Under the pieces are notes generated by a model that saw only the letters and a program-made list of their open reading frames with translations, did not search any database and was not told the origin of the DNA. A program made the position numbers and the translations under genes. Source: Muricoccus harenae (GTDB lineage: Bacteria > Pseudomonadota > Alphaproteobacteria > Acetobacterales > Acetobacteraceae). Taken from it: a stretch of 64,000 bases of DNA. Location: the NCBI RefSeq assembly GCF_009848505.1, contig NZ_WWDL01000001.1:124001-188000 (forward strand), given 5' to 3'. Below, piece by piece: positions 16,176 to 24,569 of the stretch (the first letter of the stretch is position 1; each line of letters begins with the position of its first letter).

Positions 16176-18005
16176 TTAGGCCTTCTTCGGCGCGGTTGCA
16201 CCCTTCGCCGCATCCTTTGCGGGCGGCAGGTCGGGCTTGAGGAACAGCTCCTTCCAGCGGGAGGGCTCGATCGGCGCCGGGGCGCCCATCATCAGGTCCT
16301 CCGCCTGCTGATTCAGCGGAAAAAGCGTGACTTCGCGGATATTCGGCTCGTCGGCCAGCAGCATCACAATCCGGTCAATGCCCGGAGCCGAGCCACCATG
16401 CGGCGGGGCGCCGTAGCGGAAGGCGTTCAGCATGCCGCCGAAGCGCTCCTCGACCTCATCGGCCGTGTAGCCGGCGATCTCGAAGGCGCGGATCATGATG
16501 TCCGGACGATGGTTGCGGATGGCGCCCGAGGACAGCTCAATGCCGTTGCAGACGATGTCGTACTGGAACGCCTTGATGTCGAGCGGATTCATGGAGTTCA
16601 GCGCCTCCAGCCCACCCTGCGGCATCGAAAAGGGATTGTGGCTGAAGTCGATGCCGCCCGGCTTGTCCTCGTTCTCCTCATACATCGGGAAATCGACGAT
16701 CCAGCAGAAGCGGAAGGCGTCCTTCTCGATCAGGTCGAGTTCATTGGCGAGACGCGTGCGGACGGCGCCCGCGAACTTCTGGGCGTCCTCCTTCTTGCCG
16801 GCGGCGAAGAAGACGGCGTCGCCTGGGTTCAGCCCGCAGGCGGCGCGGATGGCCTCCACGCGATCGGCCTCCAGGTTCTTGGCGATCGGGCCCTTGGCGC
16901 CGTCCTGCGCGAACTGGATGTAGCCGAGGCCCCCGGCGCCCTCGGCGCGGGCCCATTCGTTCAGCTTGTCGAAAAAGCCGCGCGGCTTGTCGGCGGCGCC
17001 CGGCGCCGGGATGGCGCGGATGATGCCGCCGCTCGCCGCGATCTTGGCGAAGAGGCCGAAGCCGGACTCGGCGAAATGCTGGGTGACGTCGGTGATCTTG
17101 ATCGGGTTCCGCAGGTCCGGCTTGTCCGAGCCGTATTCCAGCATGGCCGTGTCATAGGCGATGCGTGGGAAATGTCCCTCGTCCACCGTCTTTCGCGTGC
17201 CCGTGAAATCCGCGAACTCGCGGAAGACGCCGGCGATCACCGGCTCGATCGCGGCGAAGACGTCTTCCTGCGTGACGAAGCTCATCTCGAAGTCGAGCTG
17301 GTAGAACTCGCCCGGGGAGCGGTCGGCTCGGGCCGCCTCGTCGCGGAAGCAGGGGGCGATCTGGAAGTAGCGATCGAAGCCCGCCACCATGGCCAGCTGC
17401 TTGAACATCTGCGGCGCCTGCGGCAGCGCGTAGAACTTGCCGGGATGCAGGCGGGAGGGAACGAGGAAGTCCCGTGCGCCTTCCGGGCTGGAAGCGGTCA
17501 GCAGCGGGGTCTGGAACTCGGTGAAGCCCTGGTCGATCATCCGGCGGCGGATGGAGGCGATCACGCCCGAGCGCAGCATCAGGTTCCGGTGCTGCTTCTC
17601 CCGCCGCAGGTCGAGGAAGCGGTAACGCAGCCGCAACTCCTCGGGAAATTCCTGGTCGCCGGCCACCTGGATCGGCAGGACATCGGCGGCGGATTGCACG
17701 GACAGCTCGGCCACCCGCAGCTCGACCTCGCCGGTCGGCAGCCTGGGGTTGATGGTGGCGCCGTCGCGCGCGACCACCTGGCCGGTCACGGTGATGACGC
17801 TTTCCGGGCGCACGGCATCCGCCGCCCCGAAGACCGGGGAGCCCGAGGGCACCACGCACTGGGTCAGCCCGTAATGGTCGCGCAGGTCGATGAAGAGCAG
17901 ACCGCCATGGTCGCGCTTGCGGTGCACCCAGCCGGAGAGCCGGACGGTGCTGCCGGCATCGGCGGCGCGGAGCGCGCCGCAGGTGTGGGTGCGGTAGGCG
18001 TGCAT
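16176..18005 (-). CDS. aspS: Aspartate--tRNA ligase, probably the non-discriminating (Asp/Asn) type
   Basis: A 609-residue bacterial-type AspRS that charges tRNA with aspartate. The N-terminal anticodon-binding OB-fold reads [13 protein letters not shown]. The catalytic core has class II motif 2 ([30 protein letters not shown]) and motif 3 ([13 protein letters not shown]), and the GAD insertion lies between. The residue after GWV is His (position 28), and the segment ends RKRDHGG where the Asp-only E. coli enzyme has RRRDLGS. His/Gly at this loop is the mark of enzymes that also charge tRNA-Asn, feeding the GatCAB pathway. That specificity is inferred. Confidence 0.95.
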   Translation of the reverse strand: MHAYRTHTCGALRAADAGSTVRLSGWVHRKRDHGGLLFIDLRDHYGLTQCVVPSGSPVFGAADAVRPESVITVTGQVVARDGATINPRLPTGEVELRVAELSVQSAADVLPIQVAGDQEFPEELRLRYRFLDLRREKQHRNLMLRSGVIASIRRRMIDQGFTEFQTPLLTASSPEGARDFLVPSRLHPGKFYALPQAPQMFKQLAMVAGFDRYFQIAPCFRDEAARADRSPGEFYQLDFEMSFVTQEDVFAAIEPVIAGVFREFADFTGTRKTVDEGHFPRIAYDTAMLEYGSDKPDLRNPIKITDVTQHFAESGFGLFAKIAASGGIIRAIPAPGAADKPRGFFDKLNEWARAEGAGGLGYIQFAQDGAKGPIAKNLEADRVEAIRAACGLNPGDAVFFAAGKKEDAQKFAGAVRTRLANELDLIEKDAFRFCWIVDFPMYEENEDKPGGIDFSHNPFSMPQGGLEALNSMNPLDIKAFQYDIVCNGIELSSGAIRNHRPDIMIRAFEIAGYTADEVEERFGGMLNAFRYGAPPHGGSAPGIDRIVMLLADEPNIREVTLFPLNQQAEDLMMGAPAPIEPSRWKELFLKPDLPPAKDAAKGATAPKKA

Positions 18006-18096
18006 GGGGCAGGGAACCCTGGGTCTGATATCGGTCGGGGCGGCAAGAGGGGCAGGCGGCCCCTCACTGTCAACCCCGAACGCCCTTTGGACGCCC

Positions 18097-18780
18097 TCAG
18101 GCGCGGCCGGCGGTATCCACCAGCAGCAGCGGGTCCACCTTCAGCTTGGCCAGGGCCCGGCGCCACTTGGCGTCCTGGTCCTCCTCCGCGAAGAGGATCG
18201 CCTCGTCCGGGGAGACGCTGAGCCAGGCATTGTGCTGGATCTCGCTCTCCAGCTGCCCGGGTCCCCAGCCGGCATAGCCGAGGGCGAGCAGCCCCTGGCG
18301 CGGGCCCTCGCCGCCCGCGATGGCCTTGAGGATGTCCACGCTGGCCGTCAGGGCGAAACCGCCCTCGATCGGCAGGCTCCCCTCGCTCGACCAGTCCTGG
18401 GTGTGCAGCACGAAGCCACGTCCCCCCTCCACCGGGCCGCCGGCATGCAGCCGGATACGGCGCTGGGGCGGGATGGGGGTGACGTCCAGCTGCTTCAGCA
18501 GCTCATCGAAGGTGAGGTTCTCGATGGCGCGATTCAGCACGATGCCCATCGCGCCCTCGGGCGAATGGGCGCAGAGGCAGATCACGCTGCGGGCGAATCG
18601 CGGATCCTCCATGCTCGGCATGGCGATGAGGATCTGCCCACCCAGCCATCCTTCCTCCGCCGGGCCGGGTTTGGCCATGCGGTTCAGTTGTATGGGGGAC
18701 TGGCCCTCCATCTCCTCCATCTCATCCTCATCCTCGATGGGAAGCGGAGGGGGGGCCTTGTCCTTCGGGCGCCGGGTCAT
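18097..18780 (-). CDS. YqgE/AlgH family protein
   Basis: A 227-residue cytoplasmic protein of the UPF0301 (YqgE/AlgH) family. An acidic leader of about 40 residues is followed by [56 protein letters not shown] and [15 protein letters not shown]. Function is not established in most bacteria; AlgH affects alginate genes in Pseudomonas. The ATG at 18780 avoids a hydrophobic pseudo-leader of the longer frame. It lies 91 bases upstream of aspS on the same strand. Confidence 0.9.
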   Translation of the reverse strand: MTRRPKDKAPPPLPIEDEDEMEEMEGQSPIQLNRMAKPGPAEEGWLGGQILIAMPSMEDPRFARSVICLCAHSPEGAMGIVLNRAIENLTFDELLKQLDVTPIPPQRRIRLHAGGPVEGGRGFVLHTQDWSSEGSLPIEGGFALTASVDILKAIAGGEGPRQGLLALGYAGWGPGQLESEIQHNAWLSVSPDEAILFAEEDQDAKWRRALAKLKVDPLLLVDTAGRA

Positions 18781-18968
18781 AGGCGGAAGATGGATGCAGG
18801 GGAGGGGGGCTGCAACCCGCAACCGCGAGGCGTTATGCGCCCGAGGCCCCGCCGGGGCCCGTCGCCACGGGCCGAGGGCGGGCCCATGGGCGGTCCGGTG
18901 GAAAGCCCTGTTGACAGCCGGGCAGAACGAGCGCCGAAACTGCGCCCCATTTCCTGCCAGAGAAGCCC

Positions 18969-19451
18969 ATGCCCATCCAGACCGGCGACGCCATCCCCTC
19001 CGTCAAGCTGATGCAGGCCACCGACGAAGGGCCGAAGGAGGTGGACACTGCCGCCATCCTCGGTTCCGGTACCGCCGTCCTGTTCGGCGTTCCGGGCGCC
19101 TTCACCCCCACCTGCTCGGCCAAGCACCTGCCCGGCTTCGTGCAGCAGGCCGCGGCGCTGAAGGCCAAGGGCGTGGATACCGTGGCCTGCGTGGCTGTGA
19201 ACGACGCCTTCGTGATGGCCGCCTGGGGCCGGGAGCAGGGCGTGAACGGCGAGGTGACGATGCTGGCTGACGGCTCGGCCAACTTCATCAAGGCGCTGGG
19301 GCTGGATATGGACCTGACGACCCGCGGCATGGGCGTACGGTCCCAGCGCTTCGCCCTCATCGCGAAGGACGGCAAGGTGACCTATGTCGGCGTCGAGCAG
19401 CCGGGCGCCTTTGAGGTGAGCAGCGCCGAAACCGTACTGGCGAAGCTGTGA
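18969..19451 (+). CDS. Peroxiredoxin, Prx5 type
   Basis: A 160-residue thiol peroxidase that reduces hydrogen peroxide and organic peroxides. The peroxidatic Cys49 sits in the Prx5 signature PGAFTPTCSAKHLPGF, followed by VNDAFVMAAWG and LADGSANFIKALGL, which are standard for the family. The usual reductant is glutaredoxin/glutathione; no glutaredoxin domain is fused here. Its stop overlaps the GTG start of the next gene. Confidence 0.93.
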   Translation: MPIQTGDAIPSVKLMQATDEGPKEVDTAAILGSGTAVLFGVPGAFTPTCSAKHLPGFVQQAAALKAKGVDTVACVAVNDAFVMAAWGREQGVNGEVTMLADGSANFIKALGLDMDLTTRGMGVRSQRFALIAKDGKVTYVGVEQPGAFEVSSAETVLAKL

Positions 19452-19720
19452 CCAACCCCGCGCAGTGGGGCCTCCTCGCCTGGCAGGCGGGGTGGGTCTT
19501 CACCCTGCGCAGCATGGACCTTATGGCGCGCCCCGACGGGGCCAGCGCCGAGTTGACACGCATGGCGCTGGAGAAGCAGCGCGCCTTCTCGGATGGCTGG
19601 TTCGCCGCCGGCCGGGCCGTGATGCGGGGTGACCATCCGTCCGCGGTGATGGCCGCCGCCGCCCGCCCCGTGCAGCGCCGAGTCTCGGCCAATCTGCGGA
19701 CGCTGCGCCGCAAGGGCTGA
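19448..19720 (+). CDS. Small helical protein of the family often labelled 'antifreeze protein'
   Basis: A 90-residue protein starting with a GTG that overlaps the peroxiredoxin stop (GTGA), so it is translationally coupled. It is predicted all-helical: WQAGWVF, LTRMALEKQRAFSDGWFAAGRAVMRGDHPSAVMAAAARPVQRRVSANLRTL. The pattern resembles short alphaproteobacterial proteins databases call 'antifreeze protein', with a phasin-like look; that name has no functional basis I know of. The strict coupling suggests a role in the peroxide response or a peroxiredoxin partner, which is inference. Confidence 0.7.
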   Translation: MTNPAQWGLLAWQAGWVFTLRSMDLMARPDGASAELTRMALEKQRAFSDGWFAAGRAVMRGDHPSAVMAAAARPVQRRVSANLRTLRRKG

Positions 19721-19824
19721 GCCGCGACCTCCCGCCGTCCCCGTCGCTTTCATTCCTTCGCGTGGAACAGGGGCGCGGCGGGATGAGTCTTCAGGGAAGG
19801 TGGCCTTCGTCACGGGGGTGGCCT

Positions 19825-20039
19825 CGGGGTATGAACGACAACGCTATGGCCGAGGCGTTCTTTGCCACCCCCCGAGTGCGAGCTCCTCGACCGGCGAAGC
19901 TTCCGCTCCCGGGCCGAAGGCAGGGAGGCGGTGTTCCACTTCGTCGAGGGCTTCTACACCCCGACCAGGCGCCAGTCGGCCCTGGGCTACATCTCGCCCC
20001 CTCGAATACGAAGCCGGAGCCATGGCCGGGAACAACTAA
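19825..20039 (+). pseudogene. IS3-family transposase remnant (end of the integrase domain)
   Basis: Three successive reading frames together spell the end of an IS3-type OrfB. They are MNDNAMAEAFFAT (19831-19870), then CELLDRRSFRSRAEGREAV...GYISP (19880-20002), then LEYEAGAMAGNN and a stop at 20039. The joins need a base change near 19870 and a one-base insertion near 20002. The DDE glutamate region (N-A-M-A-E) is visible, but nothing upstream belongs to the transposase. The element is truncated and dead. Confidence 0.8.
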
Positions 20040-20179
20040 TCCCTACCCGCAATTCGTGCACGGAAGCGGGTCAAATCCAGTTCCAACCTGCTTCCGCCAC
20101 CAGAAGCGGTGGGGCATCACCACGCATTGATGCACCACGGTGAAGGCGCGTGAGGACCGGGCCGCTGCCGGCCCCGCCC

Positions 20180-20599
20180 TCAGCGCCGGAAGCGGCGGCC
20201 TGATGGGCGCTTAACCCGTGCCTTGGACTGCGTTTCCGCCGGGGCGATGAGAACGGGCTTGGCTGCGGGGATGCCGTCCGTCCCAGCATAACGCTGGAGC
20301 GTCGCGTCGGCGGCAAGGTGCGGATAGGCTTGCGCGCCTTTCGGCCATGCCCTTGCGAAGGCGGCCACCTCGGCGTGATCGTGTCCGCGGATGGTCTGGA
20401 CGAGGAAGGACGCCGCCTGCGCCGGCCGCAACCGCTGCCGGCGCAGCAGGTGAAGATGCCATTCGCGGGCGCGCAGGGGACACCAGTCGACCAAGGCTTC
20501 CTGCAAGGCTCGGCGCACCTCAGCCGGCAGTTCCTCATACGCCCGGTAGGGGTCACCCTTGAGCTTGCTGTAGGGCTTGGCTGCCATACTGTTGTCCAT
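20180..20599 (-). CDS. DUF6525-like hypothetical protein
   Basis: A 139-residue basic protein. The core DPYRAYEELPAEVRRALQEALVDWCPLRAREWHLHLLRR resembles the short DUF6525 family of alphaproteobacteria; the second half (PHLAADATLQRYAG..., then a basic tail RVKRPSGRRFRR) is not recognised. Function unknown. Starts at 20599 and 20587 are both possible. It lies between two insertion-sequence remnants, so it may have been carried in with them or be the gene they flanked. Confidence 0.55.
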   Translation of the reverse strand: MDNSMAAKPYSKLKGDPYRAYEELPAEVRRALQEALVDWCPLRAREWHLHLLRRQRLRPAQAASFLVQTIRGHDHAEVAAFARAWPKGAQAYPHLAADATLQRYAGTDGIPAAKPVLIAPAETQSKARVKRPSGRRFRR

Positions 20600-20608
20600 G
20601 CCCGCCTT

Positions 20609-20770
20609 CTACCCAAGGGAAGACCTCAGGGAAACCGTAGCGTTAACCGCTTGGTGCTTGGCACATATGCGGCTGCGTTGGACACGGTCGCGCTTCCACG
20701 CGAGCGGGATTTGCTGCACCACCAGCATCAGCGACACCCATTGGGCATTGTCCAGGCTTGTCCTGGTCAT
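20609..20770 (-). pseudogene. Possible IS5-type transposase N-terminal remnant
   Basis: A 53-codon frame begins MTRTSLDNAQWVSLMLVVQQIP and then AWKRDRVQ. The opening resembles the first residues of IS5-group transposases (M-x-R-T-x-L-x-x-x-Q-W). It then degenerates and stops. There is no other support, so this is tentative. The rest of the 20600-20868 gap holds nothing I recognise. Confidence 0.3.
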
Positions 20771-20868
20771 GACCGTGCCACCCTGAAAGTCCCGAGAACT
20801 TCCAAAGTGGCGCGCCCAAAGACCGCATCAGCGCCGGACCGATGCCTCCGCCAGTCCAGCCACAGACC

Positions 20869-22473
20869 CTAGTTCCGTCCGAGATAGGCCCGCGCCATCG
20901 CCAACTCCGGCCGAGGCGTGTCGGCTCGCGCCGCGATCTCCAGAAGCTGCGTGTAGGCCCGCCGCGCCGCCTCGCGGTCGCCTGCGCGCTCCGCCGCACG
21001 CCCGGCCCCGTAGACCGCGCGGAAGCGGCGCGGCTCGGTGCGCTGTACTGCCTCGAATTCGCGCTGCGCCGCCGCGTGCTGCCCGGCTTCGAGCAGCGCC
21101 TCGGCCAGCAGCTCGCGCGCGGGCGCCAGGGGGCCGGGGGTGACGACGTGCTTCTCCGTCCGTCCCTCGCGCTCGGCCGCCTCGCGCAGCGTGGCCAGCC
21201 CCGCCTCTCGCTCGCCCGAGGCGAAGGCTGCCCAACCCTCCGCCGCCTGGCGCTGAATGTCGACCTGCTCCGCCCAGTAGGTGTCGCGCGTCCGCAACGT
21301 CTCGGCGATGCGCGTCAGCGCCGCGATGTCGGCCACCCCCTCCGCCGGGCGCCCGGCCCGCGCGAGGCCATAGGCGCGCGCGAAGTGGATCAGCGCGTCG
21401 GCAAAGAGGAAGTTGGTCTGCCGCGGCGTCAGCGCCCCCGCCTCGGTCCAGGCGCCGCGCTCCAGGACGTAGCGCGCCGGCATCGCCGCAGACGCGAAGG
21501 CGTGCGCCTGGCGCCGATCCGCATTCGTCTTCCCTACGTCGTTGATCGCGCGCCGCGCCGCTTGATCCTGCCCGGTCTGGAGGTAGGCATAAACCATGTA
21601 GTCTTGGGCGTGGAATTCCTGTTCCGTGTCGTTCGCCGCCACCGCCCGATCGGTCGCGCGCCGGTTGGTCTCGATCGACGATTCCCAGCGCCCGACGCGG
21701 GTGAAGATGTGCGAGGGCATGTGCTGCGCGTGCGCCGCGTCCGCTGCCAGGTCGGCGTAGCGCTCGGCGGCGCGGATGCCGCGTTCGGCCAGCGGCGGGT
21801 AGTCGTAGAGATGGATCAGGTAGTGGACGATGCCCGGGTGGTCGGGCTGGCGCTGCCATTCGCGCTCCAGGATCTCGGCCCCGCGGAGCTGGTCCGCGTA
21901 GGTCTTGTCGGCTGGCGAGGCGGCGACGCCGAGCACCAGCGCGTACTGGATCGCCCCCTCGGTGTCGTCGGGGAAGCGCTGGTGGAACCGGGCCATGGCA
22001 TCGCGGTAGGCGCCAATTCGCGCCCGGTGCCCGGTCAGGTCGTCGCCGGCGAAGACCAACGACAGCGCCTCGATGTAAGCCGTCTCGCGCTCGTTCCGCG
22101 CGGGGAGCCGCCTCGCCTCCTCGAGCAGTGCGCGGCCCTGGCGCAGATTGGCCGGTGTGGGCGGGCTGTAGGGATTGGTCAGCAGGCTCAGCGCCTCGCC
22201 CCAATGGGTCATGCTGCAGCCGGGGTCGGCTTGGCGCGCCTCGCGGAACGCCGCGCTGGCGGCCTCGTACCAGAAGGAGTGCTGCAGCAGCATACCGCGG
22301 TTGAAGGCCCCCTGCGCGGCGGCGCTGCACTGCACAGGGAAGCTCACGCTGCCGAGAACGCGGGTGGCGTGGGCCTGCGCGGCGTGGTCGTGCCCGCTCT
22401 GCGCTGCGGTCGGCAACGGGGCGAGAGCGAGGGCAAGTGAGGCGACGGCGGCAATACGGTCGTGGCGGTGCAT
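20869..22473 (-). CDS. Secreted tetratricopeptide-repeat protein
   Basis: A 534-residue protein with a signal peptide (about residues 1-24) and many helical repeats of TPR type, for example GMLLQHSFWYEAASAAFREARQADPGCSMTHWGEALSL and AERAGDREAARRAYTQLLEIAARAD at the end. HPGIVHYLIHLYDYP and AQHMPSHIFTRVGRW in the middle are the conserved segments of a group of uncharacterised bacterial TPR proteins. TPR folds mediate protein contacts, so a periplasmic scaffold is likely. The ATG at 22473 gives the signal peptide. It stands alone. Confidence 0.85.
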   Translation of the reverse strand: MHRHDRIAAVASLALALAPLPTAAQSGHDHAAQAHATRVLGSVSFPVQCSAAAQGAFNRGMLLQHSFWYEAASAAFREARQADPGCSMTHWGEALSLLTNPYSPPTPANLRQGRALLEEARRLPARNERETAYIEALSLVFAGDDLTGHRARIGAYRDAMARFHQRFPDDTEGAIQYALVLGVAASPADKTYADQLRGAEILEREWQRQPDHPGIVHYLIHLYDYPPLAERGIRAAERYADLAADAAHAQHMPSHIFTRVGRWESSIETNRRATDRAVAANDTEQEFHAQDYMVYAYLQTGQDQAARRAINDVGKTNADRRQAHAFASAAMPARYVLERGAWTEAGALTPRQTNFLFADALIHFARAYGLARAGRPAEGVADIAALTRIAETLRTRDTYWAEQVDIQRQAAEGWAAFASGEREAGLATLREAAEREGRTEKHVVTPGPLAPARELLAEALLEAGQHAAAQREFEAVQRTEPRRFRAVYGAGRAAERAGDREAARRAYTQLLEIAARADTPRPELAMARAYLGRN

Positions 22474-23089
22474 GGCAATCCCTCCCGACTTATTTTGGCG
22501 CCGGGTCGCGCGGCGCGCGGACATCATAGCCGGAGCAGGCAGCCAGAACGAGGAAATACGTTGCCCACCCGTCCCTTCTCGCGGCCTCTCTCTGCACCAA
22601 CGTCATGGGTACTGACGATGTCAGCTTTGGCCCGTCCGCCGCCCGCAAGCCGCCATTCCGCCCACCCAAGTCGGCCGTGAGTTCTCCGGCGGCGTCTGCT
22701 CAGCATTTGGACGTAAACTTCGTTGGCCGATGAGGTCCCGCCCGGTTTGCAGGCACCGAAATCCGTGTGATGCCGTATCGGCAGCACCCTGCGCCGAAAT
22801 CTCTTCTATGCAGACGCTGCACGTCACAATCTTATTACGCCAGGGTTGCAAATCTCTGCAGGTCATCCACGCCAGCGCCATCAGTCAAAGGTAAGAACCA
22901 TGGCGCCGTAGGCCTTACAGACCTGCAAAATACAAGAAAAGGGTCGGTCGTCGAAAGATCCGGAAGCGGCCTTACCGGACCGAAATGTTGCCCTTTCATC
23001 CATCATCTCGGCACAGCTTTTGCACGCAGCTTTTGCACAGGGCGTGCATGCCTTGCGGCTTTGAGCCGTCGAACCTGGAGTCTGAATTC
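22474..23089. other. 616-base intergenic region upstream of the TRAP operon
   Basis: No gene is supported here on either strand. G+C falls in places (for example 22800-22960), unlike the flanking genes. Near the 3' end is a cluster of repeats listed separately. I recognise no insertion-sequence protein, but the composition suggests worn foreign DNA. Confidence 0.6.
23014..23048 (+). promoter_or_regulatory. Tandem 13-base repeat plus palindrome upstream of the TRAP operon
   Basis: CAGCTTTTGCACG (23014-23026) is followed at once by CAGCTTTTGCACA (23027-23039), a near-perfect tandem repeat. The second copy runs into TGCAC-AGGGC-GTGCA (23034-23048), a perfect inverted repeat. The cluster ends 41 bases before the start of the first operon gene. 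It looks like a regulator-binding array; the regulator is not in the window. Confidence 0.45.
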
Positions 23090-24076
23090 ATGCTACGTCG
23101 CGTCGCAACCGGTCTGCTCATCGGCGCGCTCGGTGCCCCCTTCCTGCGTAGCGCTGCAGCTCAGGGCGTGCGCACGATCCGGATTGGCAGCGCGCTGGAT
23201 CCGCAGCACCCCATTCTCGTCGGTGCCCGCCGCATGGCGGAGGTCGCGGAGCAGGAGAGCGGCGGCAAGCTCAAGATTAACCTCTTCCCCTCCAGCCAGC
23301 TCGGCTCACAACGTGAGATGTGGCAGAACGTACAGGCTGGCGTACTGGACGGCATCATCGACGCCAGCGCCAGCATGGTCACCTTCGCTCCTCAGTTTGG
23401 CGTGCTGGACCTGCCCTATCTGGTGCCGGACGAGGCTTCCGCCTTCCGACTGCTGGACGGGCCGGTGGTGGAGGAAGAGCTGGTGCGCCGCGCCGCGTCC
23501 TCCGGCTTCCGCGTGGTGAACTTCTGGGAGGTGACCTTCCGCAACATCTACACGCGGTCCAGGGCGATCAACGCGGTGGCCGACCTGCAGGGGATGAAGA
23601 TCCGCGTCATTCCCAATCCCTCCTTCATCGCCCTCTTCCGCGGCCTGGGCGCGGCCCCCACGCCGATGGCGCTGGGTGAGGTCTACACTGCCCTCCAGCA
23701 GGGCGTTCTGGACGGCGCGGAGAACGACAACGTTACCTTCCTCTCCTCCCGCCACCTGGAGGTCGCGAGGAACCTCGCGATCACCAACCACATGATGCTG
23801 GTCAACACCTTCGTCATGAGCGAGCGCGGCTGGAACCGCCTGCCGGAGGATCTCCGCGCAGTGATGCGCAAGGCCTCGCTCGAGGGCCGCAAGACGGTGA
23901 TGGAGGACCGCCACAAGCGCGACGCCGGCGCGCTGGACCAGATCAAGGACGCTGGGGTGACCATCACCCAGCCCGACCTCGCCCCCTTCCGCGAAATCGG
24001 CCGCAAGACCTATGCGCAGTTTGAGGAGCGTCTGGGCAAGTCGCTGGTCGACCGCATCCTCGCCACCGCCAGCTGA
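23090..24076 (+). CDS. dctP: TRAP transporter solute-binding protein, DctP type
   Basis: A 328-residue periplasmic receptor. A signal peptide of about 24 residues precedes IRIGSALDPQHPILVGARRMAEVAEQ, then FPSSQLGSQREMWQNVQAGVLDG. The substrate-binding arginine lies in DLQGMKIRVIPNPSF and QQGVLDGAENDN follows, all standard DctP features. The conserved arginine usually clamps a carboxylate, so an acidic ligand is likely. GGAG lies nine bases before the ATG. It heads an eight-gene operon with the permeases, a second receptor, a molybdenum hydroxylase and an amidohydrolase; the ligand is presumably that pathway's substrate. Confidence 0.92.
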   Translation: MLRRVATGLLIGALGAPFLRSAAAQGVRTIRIGSALDPQHPILVGARRMAEVAEQESGGKLKINLFPSSQLGSQREMWQNVQAGVLDGIIDASASMVTFAPQFGVLDLPYLVPDEASAFRLLDGPVVEEELVRRAASSGFRVVNFWEVTFRNIYTRSRAINAVADLQGMKIRVIPNPSFIALFRGLGAAPTPMALGEVYTALQQGVLDGAENDNVTFLSSRHLEVARNLAITNHMMLVNTFVMSERGWNRLPEDLRAVMRKASLEGRKTVMEDRHKRDAGALDQIKDAGVTITQPDLAPFREIGRKTYAQFEERLGKSLVDRILATAS

Positions 24077-24080
24077 GAAC

Positions 24081-24569
24081 ATGGCGTCCCTTCTCCGCCT
24101 CGCCGACACTTGGCTCGCGCGCCTGGAAGCCTTCGTCCTTGCTCTGCTCGTTCTGGCGATGACGGGAGCGACGCTGGCCCAGGTGGTCGCGCGCTACGCC
24201 TTCAACGAGCCCCTGATCTGGTCGGAGGAAGCCGCGCGCTACCTCTTCGTCTGGGTCAGCCTGCTCGGCGCCGCGCTCGCGACGCGGGAAGGGGCGCATT
24301 ACGTGCTGGACGCGCTGGTGGAGCGCTTCCCCCACGCCGGCCGCCTGGCCGCGCGGGCAGTGGCCATCGTCGTCAGCGCGGGCTTCCTGGCTATCCTGGC
24401 CCGGACTGGCATCAACGAGACGTCCCAGGCCTCGCTGCAGGATTCTGCAACCCTGCCCATCGGCATGGCGCTGCCCTACGCAGCCATCCCGGTCGGCGCC
24501 GCGCTCATGCTCTTCCACCTCCTCGCCGGGCTTCTGATCAAAGAGCCGAAGCCCGAGGCCGTCGGATGA
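24081..24569 (+). CDS. dctQ: TRAP transporter small permease, DctQ type
   Basis: A 162-residue inner-membrane protein with four hydrophobic helices. The family motif NEPLIWSEEAARYLFVWVSLLGAA lies between helices 1 and 2. It pairs with the large subunit to form the sodium-driven TRAP carrier. It starts four bases after the receptor stop and its own stop overlaps the next start (ATGA). Confidence 0.92.
   Translation: MASLLRLADTWLARLEAFVLALLVLAMTGATLAQVVARYAFNEPLIWSEEAARYLFVWVSLLGAALATREGAHYVLDALVERFPHAGRLAARAVAIVVSAGFLAILARTGINETSQASLQDSATLPIGMALPYAAIPVGAALMLFHLLAGLLIKEPKPEAVG

Noticed and set aside
22474-23089. A gene fragment on either strand in the gap before dctP
   Set aside because: Frames here are short or overlap dctP in the wrong frame and show no known motif.
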